Part shown: in pieces, positions 7,488 to 16,614 of the stretch | Numbering within the stretch: the stretch's first letter is position 1 | Layout of the letters: every line of letters starts with the position of its first letter | NCBI GenBank assembly: GCA_963705525.1 | Contig: CAVPJW010000001.1 | Span: 124,001 to 188,000, forward strand | Source of the DNA: CAVPJW01 sp963705525 | Lineage (GTDB): Bacteria; Acidobacteriota; Vicinamibacteria; Vicinamibacterales; CAVPJW01 | DNA: 64,000 nucleotides | Direction: 5' to 3' | Position numbers and translations under genes: made by a program | The notes under the pieces: model-generated | Databases searched by the model: none | What the model was told of the DNA's origin: nothing | Seen by the model: the letters and a program-made list of their open reading frames with translations, nothing else

Positions 7488-9200
7488 ATGGCCCGCGTCA
7501 TCGTCGATCCCGTCACCCGGATCGAGGGGCACCTGCGCATCGAGGCCGAAGTCGAGGGCGGCACAGTTCGAGACGCCTGGTCGTCGTCAACGATGTTCCG
7601 CGGGATCGAGCTGATTCTGAAGGGGCGCGACCCGCGTGATGCCTGGGCGTTCACACAGCGGATCTGCGGAGTGTGCACGACCGTGCATGCGATCGCCTCG
7701 ATCCGCGCCGTCGAGAATGCGATTGGGTCCGCGCCGCCCTCTAACGCTCGGCTCCTGCGCAACCTGATCATTGGTGCGCAGTGTGTGCAGGATCACGTCG
7801 TCCACTTCTATCACCTCCATGCGCTCGATTGGGTGGACATCGTGTCCGCGCTTTCGGCGGATCCCGTCAAGACGTCATCGTTGGCCGAATCGATCTCCGA
7901 TTGGCCGCTGTCGAGCCCGAAGTACTTCGCAGGCCTTCGCGATCGCATCAAAGGATTCGTAGATCGCGGGCAGCTCGGCCCGTTTGCCAACGCATATTGG
8001 GGCCATCCCGCCTACCGGCTGCCGCCGGAAGCCAATCTGATGGCCGTGGCCCATTATCTGGAAGCGCTCGACTGGCAGCGTGAGTTCATCAAGCTCCACG
8101 CCGTGCTTGGCGGCAAGAACCCGCACTTACAGAGCTTCCTCGTCGGTGGGATGGCTACTCCGGTAGATCCCAACAGTCAGGCCGCCTTGAACGCCGGCAC
8201 CATTGCCGAGCTGAAACAGCTCGTCGCAAAGGCACGGGATTTCGTCGTGCGCGTTTACATTCCAGATCTGCTCGCCGTGGCTTCGTTCTACAAAGACTGG
8301 GCTGGTCACGGGCGTGGGGTCGGCAACTACCTCGCGTATGGCGAGTATCCAGAGGACGACGGGTCCAAGGCTGCGTTGTTCTTGCCAAGTGGTGTGATTC
8401 GCGGTCGCGACCTCACGAAGCTCGAGCCGTTCGATCAGACCAAGGTGACCGAATATGTCGCCCACTCCTGGTATCAGTACCAGAAAGGCGATGCGCTGGC
8501 GCTGCATCCGTACCAGGGTGAAACACTGCCGAACTACACGGGACCTACGCCACCATACGAACGACTCCAGACGGAGGCCGACAGCAAGTACTCGTGGCTG
8601 AAGTCGCCGCGGTACGACGACCAGCCGATGGAAGTCGGACCGCTGGCGCGCATGCTGGTCGCATTTGTGTCCGGCCATCCGCGCGTCAAGGAACTCGTGG
8701 GCACGGTGCTGAAGGCGCTGAACGTCGGGCCCGAGACGCTATTCTCAACGCTCGGCCGTGTAGCCGCGCGCGGCATCGAGACGCAGGTGATCGCCGAGAA
8801 GATGGACGAATGGGTGGACGCGCTCGGCGCGAACATGGCGGCCGGCGAGCTACGGATCCACGACAACTCGAAATGGGATCCGAGCACGTGGCCGGCTGAT
8901 GCCATGGGCGCAGGCTTTCACGAAGCGCCGCGGGGAGCCCTGGGGCACTGGGTGCATATCCATGATGGGTTGATCAGCAACTACCAGATCGTCGTGCCAA
9001 GCACCTGGAACGCCGGACCGCGCGACGCGAAAGGACGCCGCGGTCCTTATGAAGAAGCGCTCCTGGGGACGCCTGTGGCCGATCCCAAGCGGCCCGTCGA
9101 GATCCTGCGCACGGTGCACTCCTTCGATCCCTGCATGGCGTGCGGCGTGCACGTCGTCGACGCCAGGCGGCGGGAGGTGGCGCGAGTGAGGGCCGTATGA
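7488..9200 (+). CDS. hyaB: [NiFe] hydrogenase group 1, large (catalytic) subunit
   Basis: The 570-residue subunit holds the Ni-Fe(CN)2CO site, which splits H2. The N-terminal ligand motif is RICGVCT..H (C60, C63). The C-terminal one is DPCMACGVH (C549, C552, H555), followed by a 15-residue tail beginning VVDARR that the maturation protease must remove after His555. The opening VDPVTRIEGHLRIE is the family signature. The length is usual for group 1 enzymes. It overlaps the cytochrome b gene by four bases (ATGA), so the two are translationally coupled. Confidence 0.96.
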   Translation: MARVIVDPVTRIEGHLRIEAEVEGGTVRDAWSSSTMFRGIELILKGRDPRDAWAFTQRICGVCTTVHAIASIRAVENAIGSAPPSNARLLRNLIIGAQCVQDHVVHFYHLHALDWVDIVSALSADPVKTSSLAESISDWPLSSPKYFAGLRDRIKGFVDRGQLGPFANAYWGHPAYRLPPEANLMAVAHYLEALDWQREFIKLHAVLGGKNPHLQSFLVGGMATPVDPNSQAALNAGTIAELKQLVAKARDFVVRVYIPDLLAVASFYKDWAGHGRGVGNYLAYGEYPEDDGSKAALFLPSGVIRGRDLTKLEPFDQTKVTEYVAHSWYQYQKGDALALHPYQGETLPNYTGPTPPYERLQTEADSKYSWLKSPRYDDQPMEVGPLARMLVAFVSGHPRVKELVGTVLKALNVGPETLFSTLGRVAARGIETQVIAEKMDEWVDALGANMAAGELRIHDNSKWDPSTWPADAMGAGFHEAPRGALGHWVHIHDGLISNYQIVVPSTWNAGPRDAKGRRGPYEEALLGTPVADPKRPVEILRTVHSFDPCMACGVHVVDARRREVARVRAV

Positions 9201-9925
9201 GCGAGGATGCACGCTCCGATATCGTCCGAGTCTATGTGTGGGAGCTGCCGGTGCGCGTAACGCACTGGCTGATCGCCCTCTCCATCGTGGTCCTGTCGGC
9301 AACCGGCATTTACATCGGTCGCCCGTTCATCGCCGTATCTGGCCCGGCCGGCCAGCACTTTGTGACGGGCTGGGCGAAGGTGATTCACTTCTATGCGGCG
9401 ATCGTGTTTGCGTTGTCCGTGCTCGCTCGCGTGGGGTGGATGGTCAGGGGCAACAGATACGCGCGTTGGGACAAGTTCGTCCCCGTGCATGCAACGCGGC
9501 GCCATGGTCTGCTGCCGACCCTGAAGTTCTACTTGTTCGCGCTGCGAAAGCCTCCCGGGTTCGTCGGCCACAACCCGTTGGCGGGCCTCACCTACACGCT
9601 GGTCTTTGGTCTGTACTTCGCCGCCATTGCCACCGGGTTCGCGATGTATTCGGCAAGCGCCGGCGTCGGCTCGCCGATGCGGGCGTTCACGTTCCTCATC
9701 CCGCTTCTTGGGGGACTGCAGACGGCTCGGTGGATTCATCACATCGTCATGTGGCTTCTGCTCGGGTTCGCGGTGCATCACGTCTACAGCGGGGTCTTGA
9801 TGTCGATCGTCGAAGCAAATGCCACGATGGAGTCGATCTTCTCCGGCCATAAGTTCGTACCCCGCGAGGATCTTCAGTTTTCCGGGTACCGGTTCATCAA
9901 CCGGAAAGGGCAGGTCGATGAGTGA
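9197..9925 (+). CDS. hyaC: Hydrogenase cytochrome b subunit (Ni/Fe-hydrogenase b-type)
   Basis: This 242-residue integral membrane protein has four to five helices. Histidine-bearing segments suited to two b hemes are VRVTHWL (first helix), KVIHFYAAIVF (second), and ARWIHHIVMW with AVHHVYSG near the end. It passes electrons from the periplasmic heterodimer to quinone and anchors the small subunit's C-terminal helix. I chose the ATG overlapping the hyaB stop codon; the frame extends further 5' but only inside hyaB. The gene for the maturation protease overlaps its 3' end. Confidence 0.93.
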   Translation: MSEDARSDIVRVYVWELPVRVTHWLIALSIVVLSATGIYIGRPFIAVSGPAGQHFVTGWAKVIHFYAAIVFALSVLARVGWMVRGNRYARWDKFVPVHATRRHGLLPTLKFYLFALRKPPGFVGHNPLAGLTYTLVFGLYFAAIATGFAMYSASAGVGSPMRAFTFLIPLLGGLQTARWIHHIVMWLLLGFAVHHVYSGVLMSIVEANATMESIFSGHKFVPREDLQFSGYRFINRKGQVDE

Positions 9926-10469
9926 GCGAACGCCGCTGCTCGTCCTCGGCCTGGGCAATCTGCTGCTCGAAGACGATGGAGTCGGCGCCGCGGCGGTTGC
10001 CCTGCTGCTGGATCGCTACGAAGTGCCTCGGGGTGTGCGTGTGCTCGATGGCGGCACGCTCGGGTTGTCGCTGCTGCCATATCTCGAGACGGCCGACGCT
10101 GTGATTCTCATCGATGCAGTCAGGGCTGACGGTCCTCCGGGCAGTCTCGTAAGATTGGATGGCGACGACGTGCCGCCTGCTGTGGTCACGCGCCTTTCAC
10201 CCCATCAGGTGGGTGTGGCGGACCTGCTCGATGGTGCGAGATGGCTCGGTCGATACCCGGATCGGCTCGTGCTGCTTGGTGTGGTGCCTGAATCGATGGA
10301 GCTGGTGGTCGGCCTGTCACCGCGCGTTTACGCCGCACTGCCGCAGCTGATCGAGCAGGTCGTCGGCGAGGCGAGCAGCGTGGGCTTTGTCTTCCGTCTT
10401 AAGTGCACCGATGAGACGCCTCCTGATGGGCGGACTGTTGATGTGGGTCTTCTTGCCGGGATGCGCTGA
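9918..10469 (+). CDS. hyaD: Hydrogenase maturation protease (HyaD/HycI family)
   Basis: The 183-residue protein contains LGLGNLLLEDDGVG (Glu is the first Ni-sensing ligand), then ILIDAVRA (Asp) and LSPHQVGVADLL (His), the three metal-recognition residues of HybD-type proteases. It would clip the C-terminal peptide of the large subunit once Ni is inserted. The start overlaps the cytochrome b gene by 8 bases. The last 30 or so residues are longer than in enterobacterial homologues and overlap the next gene, so the true C-terminal tail may be a lineage extension. Confidence 0.92.
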   Translation: MSERTPLLVLGLGNLLLEDDGVGAAAVALLLDRYEVPRGVRVLDGGTLGLSLLPYLETADAVILIDAVRADGPPGSLVRLDGDDVPPAVVTRLSPHQVGVADLLDGARWLGRYPDRLVLLGVVPESMELVVGLSPRVYAALPQLIEQVVGEASSVGFVFRLKCTDETPPDGRTVDVGLLAGMR

Positions 10470-10812
10470 TGCCGATCGGGATCTGCCGCGACCGTATCGA
10501 ACGGTCAACGTCCCGGCGTCAGTGTTCGAGTCACGCGCGTCTCGGGAGCGCGGCCGCAGGCTGTTCCTCGATCATTGTGCGCTCTGCCACGGTGAGCGAG
10601 GAGATGGGCACGGCGTCCGGCAGGAGGGGCTGACGCGGCCGCCGCGCGATTTCACGGACGGAGGGTGGCGTCAATCCACATCGCCGCGACATGTGTTCTA
10701 TGCGATTCGAGAGGGGCTCACAGGAACGCCGATGCCGAGTTGGAGGGCCCTGAGCGAGCAGGACGCCTGGGACATCACGGCTTATGTACTTTCGCTGAGT
10801 GAGGAAGAATGA
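10411..10812 (+). CDS. Lipoprotein mono-heme cytochrome c in the hydrogenase operon
   Basis: About 133 residues from the ATG at 10411. A lipoprotein signal ends in LPGC, followed by a single CALCH heme site and a probable axial Met in GTPMPSW near the C-terminus: a class I cytochrome c tethered to a membrane on the periplasmic side. An in-frame ATG 24 bases earlier is possible, but the positively charged MRRLL start gives a cleaner signal. It overlaps hyaD and hypF, so it belongs to the operon. It could take electrons from the hydrogenase or the quinol side; partners are not shown by sequence. Confidence 0.85.
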   Translation: MRRLLMGGLLMWVFLPGCADADRDLPRPYRTVNVPASVFESRASRERGRRLFLDHCALCHGERGDGHGVRQEGLTRPPRDFTDGGWRQSTSPRHVFYAIREGLTGTPMPSWRALSEQDAWDITAYVLSLSEEE

Positions 10813-13091
10813 CGAGGCTCGGCCGCCGAATCGAAGTTCGCGGAATCGTCCAAGGCGTTGGCTTTCGGCCATGGATCTACCGCCTCGCGACCGAGGAGGG
10901 CCTTGCTGGGCACGTGCGCAACGATGCGACCGGCGTCATCATCGAGGCCTTTGGCTCCGAAGAAGCGCTCAACACATTCATGAGCCGCATCGAGGGATCC
11001 GGGCCGCCTGCGGCCGTCATCCGGGAACTCCACTCCTGTCTCATACCGCCAGCGCAGGTCGACGCGTTTCGGATCGTTCAGAGCAGCGAGACGGCCGAGC
11101 GGCGCATCTCTATTCCGCCTGACCTCGCCACCTGTCCGAAGTGCCTGTCGGAGCTCTTCGATCCAGCGAATCGTCGCTATCGGTATCCCTTCATCAACTG
11201 CACGAACTGTGGTCCTCGGTTCACGATTGCGCGCGACGTGCCGTACGACCGGGCCGCCACGACGATGGCGGGGTTCCGAATGTGCCCCGCTTGCCAGCGC
11301 GAGTACGACACCGTCCTGGATCGCCGCTTCCACGCGCAGCCGAACGCGTGTGCGGACTGCGGCCCGCAACTCCTGCTGATGACGCCGGACGGAAACCTCC
11401 TCGAGCATGACGATCCGATCAGCGCCGTTGCCGGGGCATTGAAAGCGGGGCTCCTCGTGGCCATCAAAGGCCTTGGAGGATTCCATCTCGCGTGCGACGC
11501 CACATCGCCAGAGGCGGTGCAGCGGCTGCGGGCGAGGAAGCGCCGCGATGAGAAGCCGTTTGCGGTGATGGTGAGCGATCTGGTGCAGGCCGATGAAATC
11601 GCGATGTTGACCGGTGAAGAGCGTCGCCTGCTGACATCCGTCGAGCGACCGATCGTCCTGGTCAGACGTCGTGAACCCTGCACGCTCACCGGAGAGGTTG
11701 CACCGCGTAATCCGCTGGTGGGCCTCCTGCTGCCATATACCCCTCTGCATCACCTGCTGATGAGCGACACCGGGCGGCCCCTCGTGATGACATCGGGCAA
11801 TCTGTCCGAGGAGCCTATCGCGTATCGCAATCAAGAGGCGCTGGGTCGTCTCTCGGGCATTGCCGACCTGTTCCTGATGCACGACCGCGATATTGAGACT
11901 CGATCGGACGACTCGGTTGCTCGGATCATCGCAGGCCATCCGTCCCTGCTGCGTCGCGCGCGCGGATATGTGCCGAGGCCGATTGCCGTGTCACCCGGAT
12001 TCGACGTGCCGGTCCTGGCCTGCGGCGCGATGCTGAAGAACACCTTCTGCATAGGCACAGGGGACTCAGCATACCTGGGACCCCATATTGGCGATCTCGA
12101 GAACCTGGAAACGTACCGATCATTCGAGGAATCGGTCGCTCGAATGGAACGGTTTCTCCACGTCGCACCGGAAGTCATCGCGTACGACTTGCATCCGGCG
12201 TACATGTCGACCGCGTACGCGCTCGATCGACCTGAGATCGTCAAGATTGGCGTGCAGCACCATCACGCTCACGTCGCCAGCGCGATGGCCGAACACGCGT
12301 TGACCGGCCCCGTGATCGGCGTGGCCTACGATGGAACTGGACACGGCACCGACGGGACGGCATGGGGCGGTGAAGTATTGGTGGCGCGCTACAAGACGTT
12401 CGACCGAGTGGCGACGCTCCGACCGATTGCATTGGCTGGCGCCGACGCGGCCATCCGCCATCCCTGGCGGATCGCGCTCGCTCTTCTTGAAGACGCCTTC
12501 GATGGACAGCCGCCGCTTGGCGATCTCGGACTGTTTGCCAACGTTCGCCGGGAAGACGTGCTCGTCATCCGGCAGATGATCGCTCAACGTTTTCGAACGC
12601 CTCTTGCCCACGGCGCGGGGCGTTATTTCGATGGCGTAGGGTCGTTGGTGCTCGCAAAGACCGAATCGCGTTACGAGGGGCAGATCGCGCTCGTGTGGAA
12701 TGTCGTGGCCGATCCGACCGAGGAGCAACCTTACAGCTATGAGATCGATCGGCAGCGGTCACCATGGACGGTCGATCTACGTCCCATGATTCGCGAGATC
12801 GTTCGCGATCTCCTGGCCGACGTCTCAGCACCGACCATATCCGCTCGCTTCCATAACACGATCGTGGTCGCGACCGCCGACGTGGTGAGCTCGGTTGGGA
12901 AGATGTACGGGGTGTTACCCGTTGTACTGACGGGTGGGTGCTTCCAGAATACGAGACTGGCCGAAGGCCTCGCCGCCAAGTTGGCACAGCAGTTCACGAT
13001 CCATCTGCACCGCGAGGTGCCGCCCGGGGACGGCGGCCTGGCGCTCGGTCAAGCCGTCGTCGCGGCCGCGATCGCGCGAGGGAAGGTGTGA
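10809..13091 (+). CDS. hypF: Carbamoyltransferase HypF
   Basis: The 760-residue protein makes the thiocarbamate on HypE that becomes the CN ligands of the active-site iron. The order of domains is an acylphosphatase (VRGIVQGVGFRPWIYRLA), two zinc fingers (CPKC...CTNC and CPAC...CADC, about residues 108-190), a YrdC-like domain (AIKGLGGFHLACDA, RKRRDEKPFAVM), and a Kae1/TobZ-like carbamoyl-transfer domain with the HHHAHVAS metal site and YDGTGHGTDGTAWGGE. The length is normal. It starts inside the stop of the cytochrome c gene (ATGA). Confidence 0.97.
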   Translation: MTRLGRRIEVRGIVQGVGFRPWIYRLATEEGLAGHVRNDATGVIIEAFGSEEALNTFMSRIEGSGPPAAVIRELHSCLIPPAQVDAFRIVQSSETAERRISIPPDLATCPKCLSELFDPANRRYRYPFINCTNCGPRFTIARDVPYDRAATTMAGFRMCPACQREYDTVLDRRFHAQPNACADCGPQLLLMTPDGNLLEHDDPISAVAGALKAGLLVAIKGLGGFHLACDATSPEAVQRLRARKRRDEKPFAVMVSDLVQADEIAMLTGEERRLLTSVERPIVLVRRREPCTLTGEVAPRNPLVGLLLPYTPLHHLLMSDTGRPLVMTSGNLSEEPIAYRNQEALGRLSGIADLFLMHDRDIETRSDDSVARIIAGHPSLLRRARGYVPRPIAVSPGFDVPVLACGAMLKNTFCIGTGDSAYLGPHIGDLENLETYRSFEESVARMERFLHVAPEVIAYDLHPAYMSTAYALDRPEIVKIGVQHHHAHVASAMAEHALTGPVIGVAYDGTGHGTDGTAWGGEVLVARYKTFDRVATLRPIALAGADAAIRHPWRIALALLEDAFDGQPPLGDLGLFANVRREDVLVIRQMIAQRFRTPLAHGAGRYFDGVGSLVLAKTESRYEGQIALVWNVVADPTEEQPYSYEIDRQRSPWTVDLRPMIREIVRDLLADVSAPTISARFHNTIVVATADVVSSVGKMYGVLPVVLTGGCFQNTRLAEGLAAKLAQQFTIHLHREVPPGDGGLALGQAVVAAAIARGKV

Positions 13092-13127
13092 CCGTCTTGG
13101 ACGTGCGTATCAGAGCAGGAGGAGACG

Positions 13128-13484
13128 ATGTGTCTGGGTGTGCCCGGCAAGGTCGTTGAAGTCCAGGGGTTGCTGGCGACGGTCGACTTCTGGGGTGTGC
13201 GCAAGCAGATCCGGCTCGAAGTGGTCGACGAGCGTGTCGAGCCGGGCGATTACATCCTCAACCACGTGGGATACGCCATCCGCCGGATTCCGCCTGGTGA
13301 GATCGAAGCCACTCTTGCACTCTACGAGGAACTGCTGAGGCGAGTCGATCAAGAAGACGATCTAATGGCGGCCGACATCAAGGGAGAGATCGCGGCCGCA
13401 TCTGGAATACAGGGTGTCGAACCGCGGCCTAGCGGTTCGAGCGCGGTCGAGACGAGCGTGGCCGACACGAGGTCCGGCTCATGA
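13128..13484 (+). CDS. hypC: Hydrogenase assembly chaperone HypC with C-terminal extension
   Basis: The protein opens MCLGVPGKV, whose Cys2 carries the Fe(CN)2CO unit between HypD and the large-subunit precursor. The HypC/HupF core (beta barrel with GDYILNHVGYAI) ends near residue 80. About 35 further residues, rich in Gly, Ser and charged residues, make it 118 long against the usual 75-95. An AGGAGG-like site lies just before the ATG. The stop overlaps hypD by four bases. Confidence 0.94.
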   Translation: MCLGVPGKVVEVQGLLATVDFWGVRKQIRLEVVDERVEPGDYILNHVGYAIRRIPPGEIEATLALYEELLRRVDQEDDLMAADIKGEIAAASGIQGVEPRPSGSSAVETSVADTRSGS

Positions 13485-14638
13485 TCAGTCCCCGCGACAC
13501 CTTCGCCGAGTTGAAGTTCCGCGATCCGGGTCGTGCCCGTGCGCTGTCAGAGACGTTGGCCCGGCTCACGAACGAAATCGGCCGCAGTCCTGTGTCGATC
13601 ATGCACGTTTGCGGGAGCCACGAGCAGGCCATCGCGAAGTTTGGACTCCGCGCGACACTGCCCCGGAACCTGAACGTGATCATGGGACCCGGCTGCCCGG
13701 TGTGCATCACCGACGTGCCCGAAGTGGACGAAGGCGTTGCACTCGCACGTCAGGGTGTGCGCATCGCGACTTATGGCGACATGGTCAGGGTGCCCGGCAC
13801 GATGATGTCGCTGGCCGACGTTCAGGCCGAGGGTGGCCAGGTTCACGTGGTGTACAGCGTCGCGCAGGCCGTAGACCTGGCACGACAGAGTCCGGAGCCG
13901 CTCGTGTTCTTCGCCACGGGATTCGAAACGACCGCTGTGGCGACAGCCGCGGCCATTTTGCAGGGTCCTCCGTCGAATTTCTTCGTTCTCTCGGCGCACA
14001 AGTACATCCCGCCGGTCATGGAGATCGTCGCGGAGATGCCGGACACACGCGTTGAAGGCTTTCTTGCGGCCGGGCATGCCGCGACGATCACTGGCTGGGG
14101 CGTCTTCGAGCCTTTCGTGGCGCGCCACCATCTGCCGGTGGTCGTTGCTGGCTTCGAGCCGCTGGACATCCTCGCCGGGCTGGTGAAGCTTGTCGAGCTG
14201 ATTGGCGCAGGTGCCGCGTCCGTCGAGAACATGTACCCACGATGCGTGACGAAGGACGGCAACCTGCGTGCGCAGGAGCAGCTCTGGAAGGTGTTCCGCC
14301 CGATCGGCGGCCGATGGCGTGGCATCGCCCACGTACCGAACGGGAACCTGCGCCTGCGGGATGAATGGGCGCATCTCGACGCGCGCCGGCAGTTCGAGAT
14401 CGATCTGAATCGGCTGTGGGATCACGCCCCTCCGACGCTTGTCCAGGATTGCATCTGCGGTGACATCATGGCCGGCATCAAGTCGCCGACTGATTGCGTG
14501 TTGTTCGGCAAGCAGTGCGTTCCCCACGCGCCCGTTGGCGCCTGCATGGTCAGCAGCGAAGGCACGTGCAAGATCTGGCATCAATACGGGGGACATCCCG
14601 ACCTGGGAGGATACGGTGCCGCCGTCTGTGCTCGATGA
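13481..14638 (+). CDS. hypD: Hydrogenase maturation protein HypD
   Basis: The 385-residue iron-sulfur scaffold works with HypC and HypE to assemble Fe(CN)2CO. Signature segments are MHVCGSHEQ, IMGPGCPVCITD, FFATGFETTA, and a C-terminal cysteine block (CICGDIMAGIKSPTDC, then QCVPHAPVGACMVSSEGTC) that binds the [4Fe-4S] cluster and redox thiols. Length and motif order are canonical. It is coupled to hypC by ATGA and overlaps the 5' end of hypE by 23 bases. Confidence 0.97.
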   Translation: MISPRDTFAELKFRDPGRARALSETLARLTNEIGRSPVSIMHVCGSHEQAIAKFGLRATLPRNLNVIMGPGCPVCITDVPEVDEGVALARQGVRIATYGDMVRVPGTMMSLADVQAEGGQVHVVYSVAQAVDLARQSPEPLVFFATGFETTAVATAAAILQGPPSNFFVLSAHKYIPPVMEIVAEMPDTRVEGFLAAGHAATITGWGVFEPFVARHHLPVVVAGFEPLDILAGLVKLVELIGAGAASVENMYPRCVTKDGNLRAQEQLWKVFRPIGGRWRGIAHVPNGNLRLRDEWAHLDARRQFEIDLNRLWDHAPPTLVQDCICGDIMAGIKSPTDCVLFGKQCVPHAPVGACMVSSEGTCKIWHQYGGHPDLGGYGAAVCAR

Positions 14639-15653
14639 TCGCATCACGTTGAAATACGGCGCCGGCGGACAGGCCATGCGAACGCTCATCCAGCAGGTCT
14701 TTCTGGACGGCACGAGCTCGGGCCTGGCAGACGGTGGCGTCGACCTTTCGGCGATGGACGATGGGGCCGCGCTGCGCCTCGGCGACAAGTGGCTGGTGGT
14801 GACCACCGATTCCCATGTCATCCATCCCGTCTTCTTCCCGGGCGGCGACATCGGTCGGCTGGCGGTGTCGGGCACGGTGAACGACCTGGCCATGATGGGC
14901 GCCACGAGCGTGCTGGCCCTCACCTGCGCGGTCATCCTCGAGGAGGGCTTCAGCCGAACGGATCTCATCAAGATTCAGGGTTCCATTCGCGAGGCCTGCG
15001 ACGAAGCCGGCGCCGTCATCGTGACGGGCGATACGAAGGTGATGGGCAAGGGGGAGCTCGACGGCATCGTGCTCAATACGACGGGCATCGCGATGACCGA
15101 CCGCGTGGTGCCCGATTCTGCGTTGCGACCAGGCGACCGCCTCATCGTCACCGGCACGCTCGGGGATCACGGCATGGCCGTGATGGCCCGGCGGCACGGC
15201 CTGGCGCTCGACGGCGATTTGCGCTCGGATGTCGCGCCGCTGAACCGGCTGATTCGGGTCGCCCTCGATGCCGTTCCTGGCGCCGTCATCGCCATGAAAG
15301 ATCCCACGCGCGGCGGCCTGGCATCAGCGCTGCACGAAATGGCTGAGAAGAGCCGTGTGGGCATCATCCTCGACGAGGCGGCGCTGCCGGTCACTTCCCA
15401 GGTTCGCGCCGCAGGCGAACTCCTCGGTATTGATCCCCTCAACGTCGCCAATGAGGGCAAGGCGGTGTTGGGTGTCCGCCCAGAGGGCGCGGAGGCCGTG
15501 CTGCGTGCGTTACGTCAGCATCCTCTGGGTCGCAATGCGGCCGTGGTGGGAACGTGCACGAGCGAGCGCGTCGGCGTCGTCATACTCGACACCGGTTTCG
15601 GGCGGCGCCTCGTGACCGAGCCGGAAGGCGAGCCACTGCCGAGGATCTGCTGA
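14616..15653 (+). CDS. hypE: Hydrogenase maturation protein HypE (GTG start)
   Basis: The 345-residue PurM-like ATPase dehydrates the C-terminal thiocarbamate to thiocyanate. The sequence has ITLKYGAGG near the N-terminus, the ATP-site stretches DDGAAL, GTVNDLAMMGA and KDPTRGGLA, and the essential C-terminal PRIC whose Cys is the carbamoyl acceptor. I place the start at the GTG at 14616 because a GGGAGG site lies 5-6 bases upstream and the product then begins like other HypE proteins. The frame stays open further upstream inside hypD. Confidence 0.95.
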   Translation: MPPSVLDDRITLKYGAGGQAMRTLIQQVFLDGTSSGLADGGVDLSAMDDGAALRLGDKWLVVTTDSHVIHPVFFPGGDIGRLAVSGTVNDLAMMGATSVLALTCAVILEEGFSRTDLIKIQGSIREACDEAGAVIVTGDTKVMGKGELDGIVLNTTGIAMTDRVVPDSALRPGDRLIVTGTLGDHGMAVMARRHGLALDGDLRSDVAPLNRLIRVALDAVPGAVIAMKDPTRGGLASALHEMAEKSRVGIILDEAALPVTSQVRAAGELLGIDPLNVANEGKAVLGVRPEGAEAVLRALRQHPLGRNAAVVGTCTSERVGVVILDTGFGRRLVTEPEGEPLPRIC

Positions 15654-15760
15654 AAGAGAGCCAGCATGCGTCATGCGACGTGGAGGAAGCTGGCACGATC
15701 AGCTGGCGCGGGCCGGGGCGGGAACACCTCGTGCGACGAGATGGCATGGGTAGGTTGAAT

Positions 15761-16609
15761 ATGGAGCAGGTCATTCGAGAGTGCATCCATTCACGTATTG
15801 AAGGCACGGTCGGCTATATCACGATCGATCGCCCCGAACGCTTCAACTCGCTCGATGTGCGCACGGCGCAGGACCTCCGCCGCGCGGGTCTCACGCTGGC
15901 CCGCGACGAGAACGTCCGCGTTGTCGTGCTGTCCGGCGTCAACGGTGTGTTCTGCAGCGGGGCCGACCTCAAATACATTCGGGCGGGCGGCGAGCCTGGA
16001 GACCTGGCTTACCTCAGTCCGGAAGCGCGAGAGACCCCCTCGGGCTACGGCGAGCGTTTCAAGCAAATCCTCGAATACATCCACAGCACGATTGCCGAGA
16101 TCCGGCGCGCGCCGAAGCCCTTCGTTGCTGCCGTGGATGGTGTCGCGGCGGCCGGTGGCTTCGGCCTCGCAATGTGCTGCGATCTCGTTTTTGCTTCAGA
16201 CCGTGCGCTGTTCGAGTGGGCCTATTCAAAGACCGGGCTGACCGGGGCCGAAAGCTCCACATTTATGCTGCCGCGACTGGTCGGGTTCAGGCGCGCCATG
16301 GAGCTGATACTGCTCAATCCGCGTTTGGATGCCGAACGGGCGCTCGAGATGGGCTTGATTAACGGCGTCTATCCCGCGCAGACATTCGAGCAGGATGTGC
16401 AGCGGATGGCAAAGACTTTGGCCGAAGGACCAACGACGGCATTTGGTGTGGCCAAGGGGCTGCTCAACCAGGCGTCGGGAATGGACCGTCTCGACCTCCA
16501 TCTGGATCGGGAGCTCGACAACCTGAGTCGCGTAGCTGACGGCCGCGAGTTCGCGGAGGGTCTCGATGGATTCTTCGGGAAGCGGGCGCCGCAATTTCGC
16601 AAGGGATAG
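15761..16609 (+). CDS. Enoyl-CoA hydratase/isomerase (crotonase family) inside the hyp operon
   Basis: About 282 residues with the crotonase fold: ITIDRPERFNSLD, the oxyanion-hole loop FCSGADLKYI and AAAGGFGLAMCCDLVFASD, then GLTGAESSTFMLPRLVG and a C-terminal trimerisation helix region. It lacks a clear pair of catalytic Glu residues in the usual places, so isomerase-like or other CoA chemistry is possible. An alternative ATG lies 15 bases upstream. It sits between hypE and hypA, an unusual location; 5 kb downstream is the benzoyl-CoA operon, whose ring-cleavage product needs such enzymes. A role in that pathway is inference. Confidence 0.85.
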   Translation: MEQVIRECIHSRIEGTVGYITIDRPERFNSLDVRTAQDLRRAGLTLARDENVRVVVLSGVNGVFCSGADLKYIRAGGEPGDLAYLSPEARETPSGYGERFKQILEYIHSTIAEIRRAPKPFVAAVDGVAAAGGFGLAMCCDLVFASDRALFEWAYSKTGLTGAESSTFMLPRLVGFRRAMELILLNPRLDAERALEMGLINGVYPAQTFEQDVQRMAKTLAEGPTTAFGVAKGLLNQASGMDRLDLHLDRELDNLSRVADGREFAEGLDGFFGKRAPQFRKG

Positions 16610-16614
16610 CGCGG

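Noticed and set aside
13547..14971. Minus-strand open frame of about 470 codons across hypD/hypE
   Set aside because: Antisense of two certain genes; composition typical of a shadow frame.
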